Of a stretch of 64,000 nt of DNA, positions 21,690 through 32,388 are shown piece by piece (position 1 is the stretch's first letter; each line of letters begins with the position of its first letter). Source of the stretch: Argyresthia goedartella (lineage: Eukaryota; Arthropoda; Insecta; Lepidoptera; Argyresthiidae); the NCBI GenBank assembly GCA_949825045.1, contig OX463808.1, positions 26,659,674-26,723,673 of the forward strand. The letters run 5' to 3'. Made by a program: the position numbers and the translations under genes. Below the pieces are notes generated by a model. The model made no database searches. It worked only from the letters and a program-made list of their open reading frames with translations, and had not been told where the DNA came from.

Positions 21690-22934
21690 CTCCACGCAAT
21701 CAAATACAAAACAACTCCACGCCAAACAATACGGTTTCACTAGGGGTAAATCAGCTATGGATGCAGGTATTACCCTTATATCACATATTTATTCTGCATG
21801 GGGGCCGCACAGGATGCTATCGGAGTTTTTTGCGATCTGTCGAAGATATTTGATTGTGTTGATCATAATACGATATAAATGAAATTAAATCATTGCGGAG
21901 TTAGAAAAATTTAGCGTTTGATTCAATAGTCTTCAAAATTGAAAGACAAAAAGAAGATTTTGATGATGTTAATGTTGTATTGCCTTTACCTTGAATTGGT
22001 TTACAGGAAATAATTTATTGTTAAACGCTGGTAAAACCAAGTGTATCAAATTCTCACTTCCAAATGTCAGGAAAGTTGAGACCAGTTAAGTGTTATAAAG
22101 CAACACGTTAGAATTAGTAAATTATATGAAGCTTCTTGGAATAACCATTGATAGCAAATTGCAGTGGGGACCCCACATAGATAAATTAGCTGGTAAATTA
22201 AGTTCTGCGGCTTACGCTGTTAGGGACATCAGACAAAATACGGATGTGGCTACATCTAGGCTAGCATATTTTAGTTACTTTCATAGTGTCATGTCCTATA
22301 GTATCTTGTTGTGGGGGAAAGCAACGGATATTAAAACTATTTTTATTTTACAGAAAAGAGCTATTCGGGCAATTTATAATTTAAAAAGAACAAACTCCTT
22401 AAGAGAGCTTTTGAAAGAAATTGACATACTAACTGTAGCTAGTCAATTTATTTTCGATAATATAATGTATGTTCTATGAAGAAGAAGAACCTTACAACAT
22501 ATTCCAAACTTAGCGATAGCTGTAGTGTTTTGCTAAGAAATAATCACAGACCACTTGCGCCCCGGTTTCGACTCGCGAAGGTTAGCAATTCTTTCTGGAG
22601 ATTTTGAAATTGCTATATGAGCAATTTAGTAAAGCATGTTAAAGCGACTTTGTCAAAAAATGGATATTACAATGTTCATCATAACTTAAATGACGGGACT
22701 GTATGGGGTTAATCTAGCTCAACACAGACCTTGCTCTTAATAATTTTGCAATTATTTATTCCTGCTTATTAATCATAATAATTAATATCGTAATATTTGT
22801 TTTAGTTAAGCACAACCAATTTTTAAAAGAGATCTAAAAATTCTCCCACAGTGGTCCAATATAGAGAAGAGGAAAAAATGACGTTTGCTGAGTATATGTA
22901 AATATCTACAGTAATAAAGAACTTTGACTTTGAC
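21690..22934 (+). mobile_element. LINE-E copy 1, rearranged
   Basis: Plus-strand piece of the LINE at 36439-39542. Reads KQLHAKQYGFTRGKSAMDAG, loses frame in the catalytic-Asp region (DLSK.FDCVDHN block shifted), lacks the LFADD block by an internal deletion near 21960-22020, then reads 22126-22479 LGITIDSKLQWGPHIDKLAG ... ILLWGK. The 3' end is aataaagaactttgactttgac, a tandem tail. Dead copy. Confidence 0.75.
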
Positions 22935-22964
22935 ATAAATAAAATAATGTTATTTAACAAAAAA

Positions 22965-23345
22965 ACGTAAGTCCGCTATTTCGAAATACGTCCCACTTTT
23001 CGCCGTAGTACCTATATTTTGCACATTTCCACATTAATTATCTAATGGGGCTGCACTAATTCAAAGAGAGCAATCAAACTTCGTTTCAGTATAGTTCTCA
23101 CACTCACGGTCAGTCTAGGCTTCTTCGTTGTGGAGAAATCGATTAACTCCAATATTTGGAGTTTTAATCGAACTTTTCCACATTTATTCTATAATGGGGC
23201 TGTCACTTATTCAACTTCGTTTCAGAGCAGTCACTAAATTTTCTCACTCTTTTTTGTCTCTCGGATCCTTATTTATGAGAATCACATTGGCCAAACGACC
23301 TGATGTTCCTTCAACTAAAATGCATTTTGCATCTAAACGGTGATA
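22965..23345 (+). repeat. Tandem-module repeat starting ACGTAAGTCCGC
   Basis: Begins aaacgtaagtccgctatttcgaaatacgtc, an imperfect palindrome, then repeats a module of tttccacattta, ggggctgtcac, tcaaagagagc, cttcgtttcag, cactaaattttctcac. The same start and modules occur at 57660-58190 and, inverted, at 21600-21690. Nature unknown; non-coding. Confidence 0.6.
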
Positions 23346-23696
23346 CTAGGAGTAAAATAAAGGCAAAATGTAGATTACATTGATGTCATAATATTTAAAA
23401 AAAAGTTACTTACGGACGTAGGCAGTTTTTTTATTTTCATTTGACGTTGATTACGGCTAAATTATACGGATTTTCGTTTTTTTGTTTTCTGGATAAGTTT
23501 TGACTTATTTCCATGAACAATCAAGCCAATTTTCGTCTTCATACGAAGCGTAGTTTACGTGATCTCGAAAAATCAAAAATCGTACGCCCAGCATAAACTT
23601 GGATTTTTCCAGAACCACAAGAGCGACCAGTTTTGCTTTGAGTGGACCAATTGGACTAATTATAAAGTACCTGTATACCAAGTTTCATCAGCGTAC
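23346..23696 (+). repeat. Dispersed repeat, copy 1 (target of the Gypsy insertion)
   Basis: Matches 54060-54425 in reverse: tgtagattacattgatgtcat, aaagttacttacggacgta, catttgacgttgatta, ccacaagagcgaccagttttgctttg, ttggactaattataaagtac. Copy 2 continues past catcagc into gatcagccgt, while copy 1 is cut at 23696 by the LTR starting TGTTATG, which fixes the Gypsy 5' border. Confidence 0.75.
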
Positions 23697-23983
23697 TGTT
23701 ATGTCCAGGTATTGTTCCGTATTACCGATTAATCATCAGTTTTACTATAATTTTCCATATTGCACCACGCGGTTTGACCGAGGCTATAAAAAGGGGAAGC
23801 CGCTTGGGCTCCAGTCAGTTCAGACACAAAATTCATCGGGTTGCTTAGGTTTAGGCGCATAGCTCGCCTAGCGGTATAATTAAAATAAGGGTTGTTAGTA
23901 ATTTGTACTGTGAATCTAATAAATCCTTTCCAGCGAATTAAAATCTTTTTTAAAAAAAGACACTTAGGACGGGCCGCCTGACA
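23697..23983 (+). repeat. 5' LTR of the Gypsy element
   Basis: 287 bp from TGTTATG to CTGACA. Contains a TATA box (ctataaaaagg, 23783-23793), an initiator TCAGTT about 30 bp downstream (23815-23820) and AATAAA (23918-23923), giving U3-R-U5 order. No 3' LTR partner was found in the window. Confidence 0.8.
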
Positions 23984-23987
23984 GTTT

Positions 23988-24005
23988 TGGTGTCAGAAGT
24001 GGGAT
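23988..24005 (+). promoter_or_regulatory. Primer-binding site, tRNA-Leu type
   Basis: TGGTGTCAGAAGTGGGAT, four bases after the LTR. It is the complement of the 3' end of animal tRNA-Leu (CAG), which ends CCCACTTCTGACACCA. Confidence 0.85.
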
Positions 24006-24088
24006 GCTGTTAGAGGTTTCCGATAAACCCTGGCATCTCGCACCCCTCTGGTCACCCGTTCGCGAAAAGTGTTCAGTGTTGTGGCCGA

Positions 24089-24260
24089 CGGTAAGCCTTG
24101 ACCCCCTCGTGGTTAAGCCCGCGCTGCTCACTCCAGCCCTTGTGGTCGACGTTAAGCCTCAACCCCCTCGTGGTTGAGCCCGCATCACGTCAGCACAACC
24201 AGCCTAGCAGCAAATTTCCCTGGTTCGACGGTAAGCCTCCGCTATTTTGCGTGAGCCCGC
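24089..24260 (+). repeat. Repeats in the Gypsy leader
   Basis: Three imperfect direct copies of a phrase like cgacggtaagcctcaacccc ctcgtggttgagcccgc, each with a GTAAG that resembles a splice donor. It lies in the untranslated leader before gag. Confidence 0.6.
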
Positions 24261-24705
24261 ATCCATCACCGGTCTCAACTCCGCTTCACCATTCTACCAT
24301 CTGTCTGAGGAAGGCAGTCTTCGGGACCTCACATCTTCAAAATCATCGAGTAAAATCTAAAAACAAGTGCAGTGAATACCTAAAATAAAAGTGAAGTGTA
24401 GAAATCAAACTATAAAACATAAAGTCCTGTAACCTCCGTCTCATATTCGCGTAAGCCGTGGAACACTACTAAAAGCGATTCTTGGAATTTAAAACTATAA
24501 CTAAAACTCTAAAACTAATCTTAAGGCGAACTACTCTACTATGTCGACTCATCTGATATTGTAAGTAATTTTATTTCTGTTTGTATTGTCTATTCAGTGC
24601 TATTGTTTTTTCTATATCTCAATCTTTGCTCTCTAAACCCCAACGTCTAAATCACTATTTCAAAATGTCTACTGAAGTAAAAAGTCAGAAGAAAAACAGG
24701 ATAAA

Positions 24706-25686
24706 ATGGATCTAATGTTTTTATGTAAATTCGTGAAACCATTTAACGGTGATAGAGAATCTCTCCCCGCCTTCCTGACTAGCTACCAAAATGCAGTGGA
24801 TCTGTGCATTCCGGATCAGAGGCCAATTCTGTGTAAATTTATTATTTCCCTACTGCAGGGAAAAGCTGCCACAAAATGCAGCCTTAAAGATTTTAGAACT
24901 TGGGACGAGCTAAGGCGCTTTCTAAGACATACATCCGGTGTAAAGAAACACCTGTCCCATCTCCTCATTGAACTGCAAAACAGCAGACAACTCTCAAGTG
25001 AAACAGTCACCCAGTTCCGTCTCCGCGTCGAGTCATGTTTGACAAAGATTCAGGCGGACATAGTAACGACCTGTGCTGACCGGAACCAACTACTCGGTAG
25101 AATATCTGCAATGGAGGATCTCGCGTTAAATGCATTTATTCTAGGCTTACACCCCAACGTCTCGACTGTACTAAGATGCAGAAAACCCTCCTCACTAAGC
25201 AATGCTATCTCTCTAGCCTGCGATGAAGAAAAGGTCGTCTCTCTACAAAGAACCTTCCAAAGGCTCCCTTTCAAATCTTGTAGAATATGCAACAAACAGG
25301 GCCATTCTAATTCGGAGTGCTTCCGGAATAAATTCCGGCCTCCAAAACAAATATCTCATGTCCCTCAACCTTCGGGTTCCCAAAACTCCAATTACCCTGT
25401 GAGAAATAATTCTATAAAATCATGCGCTTATTGTAAAAACAAGGGTCACACGATAAACGAATGCCGTAAGCGCGAATACAACAATCGTCACCGCACCTCG
25501 CAACCCGTTCCTCGTAACTCAGGTGCCGGTCACTCTGCCGCTGATAATGCGCGCCTCCATCATTGCTGCGATGCCGACAATAATGCGCGACCAGAACATT
25601 TTTGCAACACTGATAATGCGGATCCAGAACGTGACACTGATGCACAAAATTATGACTATGGAAATAATACTAACGCGTTAAACTAA
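24706..25686 (+). CDS. Gypsy Gag polyprotein
   Basis: 326 residues from ATG (GATAAAATGG context) to TAA. The N-terminal two thirds is a helical capsid-like region (FVKPFNGDRESLPAFL ... DLALNAFILGLHP), followed by two CCHC zinc knuckles: CRICNKQGHSNSEC (about residues 194-207) and CAYCKNKGHTINEC (about 240-253). These bind the element RNA for packaging. The tail is rich in D, N and H. Length is normal for a Gypsy Gag and the frame is intact. Next comes the repeat-bearing segment 25713-26141. Confidence 0.9.
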   Translation: MDLMFLCKFVKPFNGDRESLPAFLTSYQNAVDLCIPDQRPILCKFIISLLQGKAATKCSLKDFRTWDELRRFLRHTSGVKKHLSHLLIELQNSRQLSSETVTQFRLRVESCLTKIQADIVTTCADRNQLLGRISAMEDLALNAFILGLHPNVSTVLRCRKPSSLSNAISLACDEEKVVSLQRTFQRLPFKSCRICNKQGHSNSECFRNKFRPPKQISHVPQPSGSQNSNYPVRNNSIKSCAYCKNKGHTINECRKREYNNRHRTSQPVPRNSGAGHSAADNARLHHCCDADNNARPEHFCNTDNADPERDTDAQNYDYGNNTNALN

Positions 25687-25712
25687 AACCGATTTCGGAT
25701 AAGTGCATACCG

Positions 25713-26141
25713 ATGTCGATAGTTCAAGACGGCAATACTAAACCTACCAAGGCTTGTTCTATATTGAGTGCTAAGTCGTGTCATAAATCTAATACATCCC
25801 AACTAAATATGTTGAGTTTTACTAAATCTCATTCATCTCGAACCAACGAGGCGAGTCACACTGAATCTAATACATCTCGACCCAACGAGGCGAGTCACAC
25901 TGAATCTTATACATCTCGACCCAACGAGGTGAGTCACACTGAATCTTATACATCTCGACCCAACGAGGCGAGTCACACTGAATCTTATACATCTCGACCC
26001 AAAAAAGCGAGTCACACTGTTTCTTTAAAAAGGCCGAGTCCCACTGAATCTTTTACACCTCGACCCAAAGAGGCGAGTCCCGCTGTTCTTATACTAAATC
26101 CTGCAATGCACCTCAGCCGGCATTCTGTCAGAATGAACTGA
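25713..26141 (+). CDS. Low-complexity repeat segment between gag and protease
   Basis: A frame containing a tandem peptide of 13 residues (TESYTSRPNEASH), about five to six times, encoded by a 39-bp minisatellite at about 25835-26080. It lies between Gag and the protease in a different frame from Gag, so it would need a shift to be read as Gag-Pol linker. Unit-to-unit changes are mostly substitutions that keep the frame. I do not recognise this insert in other elements. Confidence 0.55.
   Translation: MSIVQDGNTKPTKACSILSAKSCHKSNTSQLNMLSFTKSHSSRTNEASHTESNTSRPNEASHTESYTSRPNEVSHTESYTSRPNEASHTESYTSRPKKASHTVSLKRPSPTESFTPRPKEASPAVLILNPAMHLSRHSVRMN
25835..26080 (+). repeat. 39-bp coding minisatellite
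   Basis: Direct repeats of catctcgacccaacgaggc gagtcacactgaatcttata with drift in the last units (rich in rps-type text). Frame-preserving length of 39. Confidence 0.85.
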
Positions 26142-26197
26142 GTCCTACTATATGTACTAAATCAAATAACAAAACTTCTATCCAAATCCACTCTACT

Positions 26198-26643
26198 ATG
26201 AGTAAAAATGTGTCTCTAACTCATACATACCTCAATACGGTACATAATGCTAAACCCATCGATTTCTTAGTCGACACCGGCGCAAGTGTCAGTATAATAA
26301 AGCATTTATGCTTCACAAAGAATCCCAAACTCTTCTCTGAAATCATCAAACTCAAAGGCGTATCCAAAGATAAGGATGCCTATACCGAAACTCTTGGCAC
26401 AATCAATTTACAATTTCATATAAACAAAAACGCACTTTGTCTCAATCCTAAACACCACCGAATCACCAGTTCGCATAACTGATTTCAAGGTAAAACTAAC
26501 TCCTTTCGATGATACTACCTCTTGTCAAATCTTTACAAAGACGATTCCTATGAACAACATCTCTTCATCGCCATCTTAACGCTTAGAGCTTGTTCTCAGT
26601 CAAATTCGATATTCACATCTCAACCAGGAAGAGAAAAAGGCTC
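26198..26643 (+). pseudogene. Gypsy protease and start of pol
   Basis: Contains FLVDTGASVSIIKH, the retropepsin active-site loop (DTG), near residues 27-37 of the frame starting 26198. This aspartic protease cuts Gag-Pol. The frame ends at 26482; the RT N-terminal region continues in another frame to 26643, where a 4.29-kb element is inserted. Reading resumes in frame at 30933. Confidence 0.8.
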
Positions 26644-27180
26644 TGTAACGATCCCAACATGCACTGTTTAACTAAATCATACAAAATTATCATAAAATCA
26701 AGAAAGGTAGTTCGTATCGGTTTGTTGGAGTTTTGGGAATAACTTAAGTAATAAAGTAATAAAATCTGACTGTAAACAAATGTGCACCGATTAGTTTTGT
26801 TAGACTTAAAAGAAACAATGACCAGAACCATTTAGCCAAAACTCAGTTCTATGTATGGCTTGTTAGGAAGTAAGTAATTTAGTCTATCACAAAGTCACTC
26901 TTATGATTATTCGAGATAATAAAATAAAGGTTATTTATCTTCTGGCCAATTACTTGCACCATGGCAAGAAATACAAAGTTCTGGGTAAGCAAGTCTTAAC
27001 TTGTAATTTGTTATTTTTTACAATACTCTGTCCTGCAGTAATTCAATGATGACTGTGTAAAAAGGCCGTTACGGCGCGGATGTTTTATTATTTTAAAACG
27101 TTGTTGTCTAAATAAAGCCAGGGATCGATGCCATTGTTGGAACCCCACTAAATGAATGCCGTATGGCATCTTTGAAATAA

Positions 27181-27428
27181 ATTAATAATAATAATAATAC
27201 CTTGGGCACTATTTACACACATTGATCTGGCCCAAACTAGGATTCCCTGTATCTTGGTTACTAGACAACGTTACACATACTTATAAATACTATACTAAGA
27301 TAGATATACAGATATCACTAGGGTACAAACATCCATTTTCATCGAACAAATATTTGCCCCCACTAGACTCGAACCTGGGACCCTTGGCTTCGTAGGCAGG
27401 GCACTGCCGACTCGGCCATTCGCGTCGA
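27181..27428 (-). mobile_element. tRNA-derived SINE, copy 2
   Basis: Same structure as 1709-1974: minus-strand head at about 27427-27356 with ATGGCCGAGTCGG (A box) and GGTTCGAGTC (B box), shared body (gttactagacaacgt, cactatttacacacatt) and a (TTA)n tail at 27181-27199. Lies inside the 26644-30932 insertion. Confidence 0.8.
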
Positions 27429-28334
27429 TGAAATTAATGGAGCTCTGATAGGTTAGATTAGGCTCATAACCATTCACTGAATCATTGTTTTTAGGTAACA
27501 TACTAAAATGAGATCCTGATATATTTAATCTTGGTTGCTAATTATTTTATCACCCACTTTGGGCAAGTGTGTGACGTAAAGAACCAAATAAAGTATATAG
27601 CGAAAACCTAATATTAACAACATCTTATAGGCGGTGGCGAAAATTTTCATGTATCAGTATCGTCAGTATCGTTCTATTTCTTGGGGTGGATCTAGGCATG
27701 GAAAGAACTAAATAGGCTAACTATTATGCTTGTTAAAATAATAATCCTGATAGCACCATGAGTACATGGGCCAATGAGATGACATAGGGGCGTAGTCTTG
27801 AATGAGATTTGGCGATGTGATTGGTCGAGACTGGAAGGGTAGGTAGTAGAGTAGGTAGGCTGCGCATACGCCGAAAGGACGAAATTTTGACAGAGTAGGG
27901 GAGACCGGGTTTAGACACGGAACAGGGGAGTCGACAGCGAGGAGACTTCATCAAGCGGAATAACAGGAAGTGCGGGAGTTTTTCTGGTGCCGGGCGCGAG
28001 AGGCGAGTCTGCGGCGTCAAAAGGCCTTCGCCGAGTGGTGAGTAAAGGTACACGTGGTAGGCATCGGCTGTCGAGTGAAGAATAGCACAACGTGGTAAGT
28101 CTATTTTATTTTGTTACATTTCAAAGATGTGGAGAATTATAATTACATAGCATCACGCCTTTTCCCATGCGGGGTGGTAGGGGCACAACTGTGCCTATTT
28201 TGAGCCGGTTATTTCATGCTCCGCCTTGGCTGACAATTAGCCATCGCCGCAGCTATGGAGTAGTAAAGGTTTCCTCACGATGTTTTCCATCACCGTTAGA
28301 ACGTCCGTATAATGTACTTAAATTGGATTGATTG

Positions 28335-28630
28335 TCGCATTGGTACATGGTCGGGAGTCGAACCTGCAACTTCTGTGTGAGAGGCAAGCGTGGGCGGAGC
28401 TCTTTATAATTAATCTGATTCGAATCCAGAGAACTGATTATCATCCAGTAGTTATAGTTAATAAATTTATCATTAAGGGGCTAGTATGTCGTACATCGGA
28501 GTCGAACCTGCATCTTCTATTTGAGAGGCAAGCGTGAGGCCCATTAGACCACGGAGAATTATAATTAATCTGGTCCGAATCCAGATCACTAAGTATAATT
28601 CAATAGTTATAGTTAATAAATTTATCAACG
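28335..28630 (-). mobile_element. Second tRNA-like SINE family, tandem dimer
   Basis: Two head-to-tail units of about 145 bp (about 28340-28483 and 28485-28628). On the minus strand the complete unit has an A box TGGTCTAATGG, an anticodon-like CTCTC region and a B box GGTTCGACTCC, resembling tRNA-Glu. Each unit has a tail with ataaatttatcaa and tccagat. The other unit lacks part of the A-box side. It is not a functional tRNA: stems are poor. Confidence 0.6.
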
Positions 28631-30900
28631 CTTTTAATTTATTTTAAGATATGCAAGACGCATTTCTTTGCCGTTTTGAATCATATTTATTGATCTGATG
28701 CAGCCTAGAATGATAAAGTTTATTAGGTTTAACAAGCTCTCGTGGTTGACAGAGGAATAGGCCTAAGCCCACTTTGTCAAGTATTTATTACAATCCGGTG
28801 ACGTGTGCCTAATCTTGTTTGTACATGCTGTGATTTATATTTTACTGTTGTTTATATATCTATCTTTATGTTACGCGTAATTTGGAAGATTCGGGTTCGC
28901 GACGTGAACTTGCTTAAAACTTTGCTATTACCTATCACTCATTTCGTATCGGGCAGACATTTCCAGGGGCTGCGCTCGCGCTTGTTGGCTTAGCAACGCG
29001 TGGCTGTACCTGATCATCAGCCGGCTGATCAGGTGAGCTTTGACCTGCTTCCGCGCGGCATCTCAGCGCACCGGGAACTCCTGTCTGGTTTGATGCACAG
29101 TTTACTTAACCTAATTTATTGATTGCTCTTCACTTTAAATACCGGTACCGTGTATTGTCAATATTGTCGTTGCTTGTCCTTTTGAACTGTACACCACAAG
29201 GCAGTGTCAATATAGTAGAAGTTTCGGTCTTAGTAGGGGCGTATGTAATTGTTACTGGAACTTTGAGTTAATTATTTCGACTCGGACTCCTCATTATACT
29301 AATCTGAATAACAAACGGAAAATGTTATGTAGGTACAAAGCGTGTAATGATAATCCATAATGCGTAGCACTGTCGTTCGCCTATTTAAATAGCTGCGTCG
29401 ACATGAGATGCGTGTTACTGGGTTTTCAAAACTGATTAAGGTAGATCTGTCGTTGGCTAGCCGCTTAGGTAGGCATTCCCCATCCATATATCCTGAACTA
29501 AAATTACAGTTGAGTTCTTTGTCAGTTAGCTCATCCTGTAATAATCAAACTGACGGATTAGTTTATTTCCCTTCCTTTGTGTTCTAAATTTCTGTAAAAT
29601 TAAGTTACACAGGTAACACAATAGTATTGCGTTAATCTACTTGGCACTTGTATTTATTAACGTTTTATAGAACTACTCTGGTAACATTTTTCTCCAACTT
29701 CCGTGAAGTTTTTTAACTATACCAAATTCTTACGAATGACAGAGCTTGCATTAGCGTTCTTAAAAACCTACATATACTTAATTTATCTAGCCTGCTTCAA
29801 TTGAAGCTATTTTTGATTGTTATTTATTACAAATAAGAATTATGCTGTCGGTTTGGTGTTGATTAAAACTTCACTACCTGGTAGCCGGAGTGCCTGTTGG
29901 CTATTTGTATTGTATATTGAATTGTAATTTATACTTTTGTGTGATGTGGTGGTTGTGTCATATTGCAAATTTGGGCGAATAATAGGGATCTGCCCCTTTG
30001 TAGGTGGTGTGATTGCCTGAAAAGTCTTACAGGGTAGGGGATGTACATATTGTCATGGCGAGTAGCAGTGGTGCCCGATGACAAGGGAGTAGGACACGCC
30101 ACGCGTAAGAAAGGATGGGAATATGTCTTCCAAACCCCGCGAATTAAATTATTGCTGGCCGGTTCTCGCGGTTGTCAGAGTGAGACAGTTGACCGCGAAT
30201 ACTTCCGAGTCACGTGGCGTTGTCACAGTTTCATACTGCGGGAATGCTAACGAATTAACATGATTTGCATTCGGTCAAGGAATCACACCCGTAGGGAATA
30301 TCAAAATAGCTCCAAGTTTGTCATTTGATATAAGTACATGCGTCACTTAGAGTCCGTTAGGCCCTATTGTAGCATCCTGTGCCAAGCTTAGGGAAGTCCT
30401 TACTCCTCATTAAAGGGAATTCAACAGATCTCGCAACTAGATGTTAATCTAGATGCGAGATCTTTCACTTAGCAATGCTGGTTGGAATTCACAGGTAGAT
30501 GCGAGGTTTGGGGCATCTACCACTCCCCCCTTCCCCCATTTTTTTATGACAACAGCGACAGAATCTAGATTTAGGGAACTGTAACTACCTTCTTTAAATT
30601 TATAATTATTCGATGTTTGCCTCGTCCAAGGATCTTTCCAAATCTTTCTAAACAAATTTTTATGACGAATTACATCACCTCCATCTCAAACTATTAATTT
30701 CTTTCTCATGGATTTTCTTTACCTATTTCATGCCTCTAAAAGAGTCTGGGATTGCTGAATCAAAAAATTACACAACGTAGCAAGTCCTACCACAGTAATA
30801 CGACCACATTTGGCCATTATACTGAGAAATATTACTTTTGAATATTTCTGCAATCAACATATGCTTAAAAGCGTTTTGTTAAGTATAGGTTAAAATATAA
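28631..30900. other. Non-coding interior of the 4.29-kb insertion
   Basis: No open frame with a domain pattern. A near-palindrome cctgatcatcagccggctgatc is at about 29008-29032. Nothing else supported. Confidence 0.4.
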
Positions 30901-30932
30901 AATATAAAAACATAAAGGGGGGGATCTTTACA

Positions 30933-31247
30933 GCTCTCTTGGATTGTTGCTCCGAGTATTCCGATATATTTTATCTGGAAGGAGACTCACTTACCTGCAC
31001 AAATGATATGAAGCATTCAATAAATACCAAGGATGCCCCACCAATAAACGTGAAGTCATACCGATTCCCTGAATGTCACAAATCCGAAGTAGAAAGTCAA
31101 ATCCAGAAAATGCTTGCACAAAATATCATAAAATCTTCTATTTCTCCATGGAGTGCACCAGTGTGGGTGGTCCCCAAAAAGATGGATGCCTCCGGCAAAC
31201 GCAAATGGCGTATTGTCATAGACTACAGACGTCTCAATGACTACTGA
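30933..31247 (+). pseudogene. Gypsy reverse transcriptase, N-terminal part
   Basis: Continues the pol frame after the 4.29-kb insertion: [36 protein letters not shown] and [12 protein letters not shown] are the first RT blocks of Gypsy elements. At RLNDY the sequence jumps directly to YLGHIITDKG, which is at the end of the RT, so the RT core with the catalytic DD block is deleted. Confidence 0.85.
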
Positions 31248-32388
31248 CTACTTACCTAGGTCATATCATCACCGATAAAGGTATCTCTCCGAATCCGGAC
31301 AAATTCAAGGCCGTGACTGACTTTCCTGTACCACGGAACTAGGGTTCCGTGAAAAGAAGAAATAAAAAGAAATCAAATCTTTCCTAGGCCTCATCGGCTA
31401 CTATCGCCGATTCATCGAAAACTTTTCCAAACTCACAAAACCTCTCACATCTCTTCTAAAGAAGGATGTTGAATTCGTCTGGTCTCACGACCAAGATAAG
31501 GCCTTCCAAACCCTGAAAGAAAAGTTAACTTCAGCACCTTTGCTTCAGTATCCAGACTTCAGCCAAACTTTCATCGTCACTACCGATGCGAGCAACTATG
31601 CAATCGGTGCCGTGCTCTCCCAGGGCCCTATCGGTAAGGCCAAACCGATAGCTTATGCCTCGCGAACTCTAAATAAATGTGAAGGTAATTAATCTACCAC
31701 AGAAAAAGAGCTTTTGGCTATCCTATACGCTGTAAAAACATTTCGCCCTTACATATCGGGCTACAAATTCCAAATCTTCACAGATCACAAAGCCTTAACG
31801 TGGCTCTTCAACATCAAAGATCCAGGCAGCCGTCTCATTCGCTGGCGCCTAAAACTCGAAGAATACGACGAAATCATATATAAACAGGGTAAACTCAATT
31901 CCAACGCAGATGTATTATCTCGAATCCCCATTCATGTCATTGATCAAAGCTCCCTTAACAACCTCACATATGATGCCTATTTCAAAAAACAATTTACTAA
32001 AAACCTACCAGGTTATGATACGAAAATCGAAGAACATACAGAAGCTCTACACCTCTCTAAAATCAAATCAATCGCTTGCCCCGTCTCATTAGACTTTGAT
32101 TCATCTATGCCCCACTGCGAGGAACTGATAAGTCAGCTGACAGATGACAGCACAGCTATCTTGAACGCCGAACGCGAAACATGCACCGTACAGTCGGCAG
32201 CAAATAAAGATAAGACACACTTTTTCTTGTTTACAAAAGTTCATCATTAAGATGAGACCTCTTTCCGCATCATTTATAACGTGTTGCAAAAGCTGAGAGA
32301 TAAAATTCTCGAAGCAAATCCAAATGAAACCGATATCGCCATCTCTGATTTCTCATAAACTGGCCTATACTAAAATTTACAACATGAT
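31248..32388 (+). pseudogene. Gypsy RT end and RNase H
   Basis: YLGHIITDKGISPNPDKF then FLGLIGYYRRFIENFSKL, the RT connection, and TTDASNYAIGAVLSQ, TEKELLAILYAVKTF, FTDHKALTWLF, NADVLSRIP, the RNase H blocks with catalytic Asp and Glu. It degrades the RNA strand in RNA-DNA hybrids. Breaks: a small fold-back insertion at 31332-31351 (cacggaac ... gttccgtg), and a stop TAA at about 31690 where a Tyr codon is expected. The linker before the integrase ends at about 32388, where LINE-B is inserted. Confidence 0.85.

Larger units (their letters stand above)
26644..30932. mobile_element. 4.29-kb insertion with short inverted termini and GCTC duplicate
   Basis: Inserted in the Gypsy pol gene; GCTC is present at 26640-26643 and 30933-30936, and dropping the insert plus one GCTC restores the reading frame. 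Termini are inverted: TGTAACGATCCC at the left, and the right end GGGATCTTTACA, whose complement TGTAAAGATCCC differs at one base. The two end regions (300 bp) are not direct repeats, so it is not an LTR pair. TGT(N)R...ACA ends with a 4-bp duplicate recall Ginger-type DNA transposons. No transposase or integrase frame is visible inside; it carries SINE insertions. Probably non-autonomous. Confidence 0.7.

Noticed and set aside
25835..26080. CRISPR-like regular repeats
   Set aside because: Units are contiguous without spacers and encode a periodic peptide in an insect Gypsy element.
26644..30932. LTR retrotransposon with two LTRs
   Set aside because: TG...CA ends and a 4-bp duplicate fit, but the first and last 300 bp are not direct repeats and no PBS or pol gene is present.
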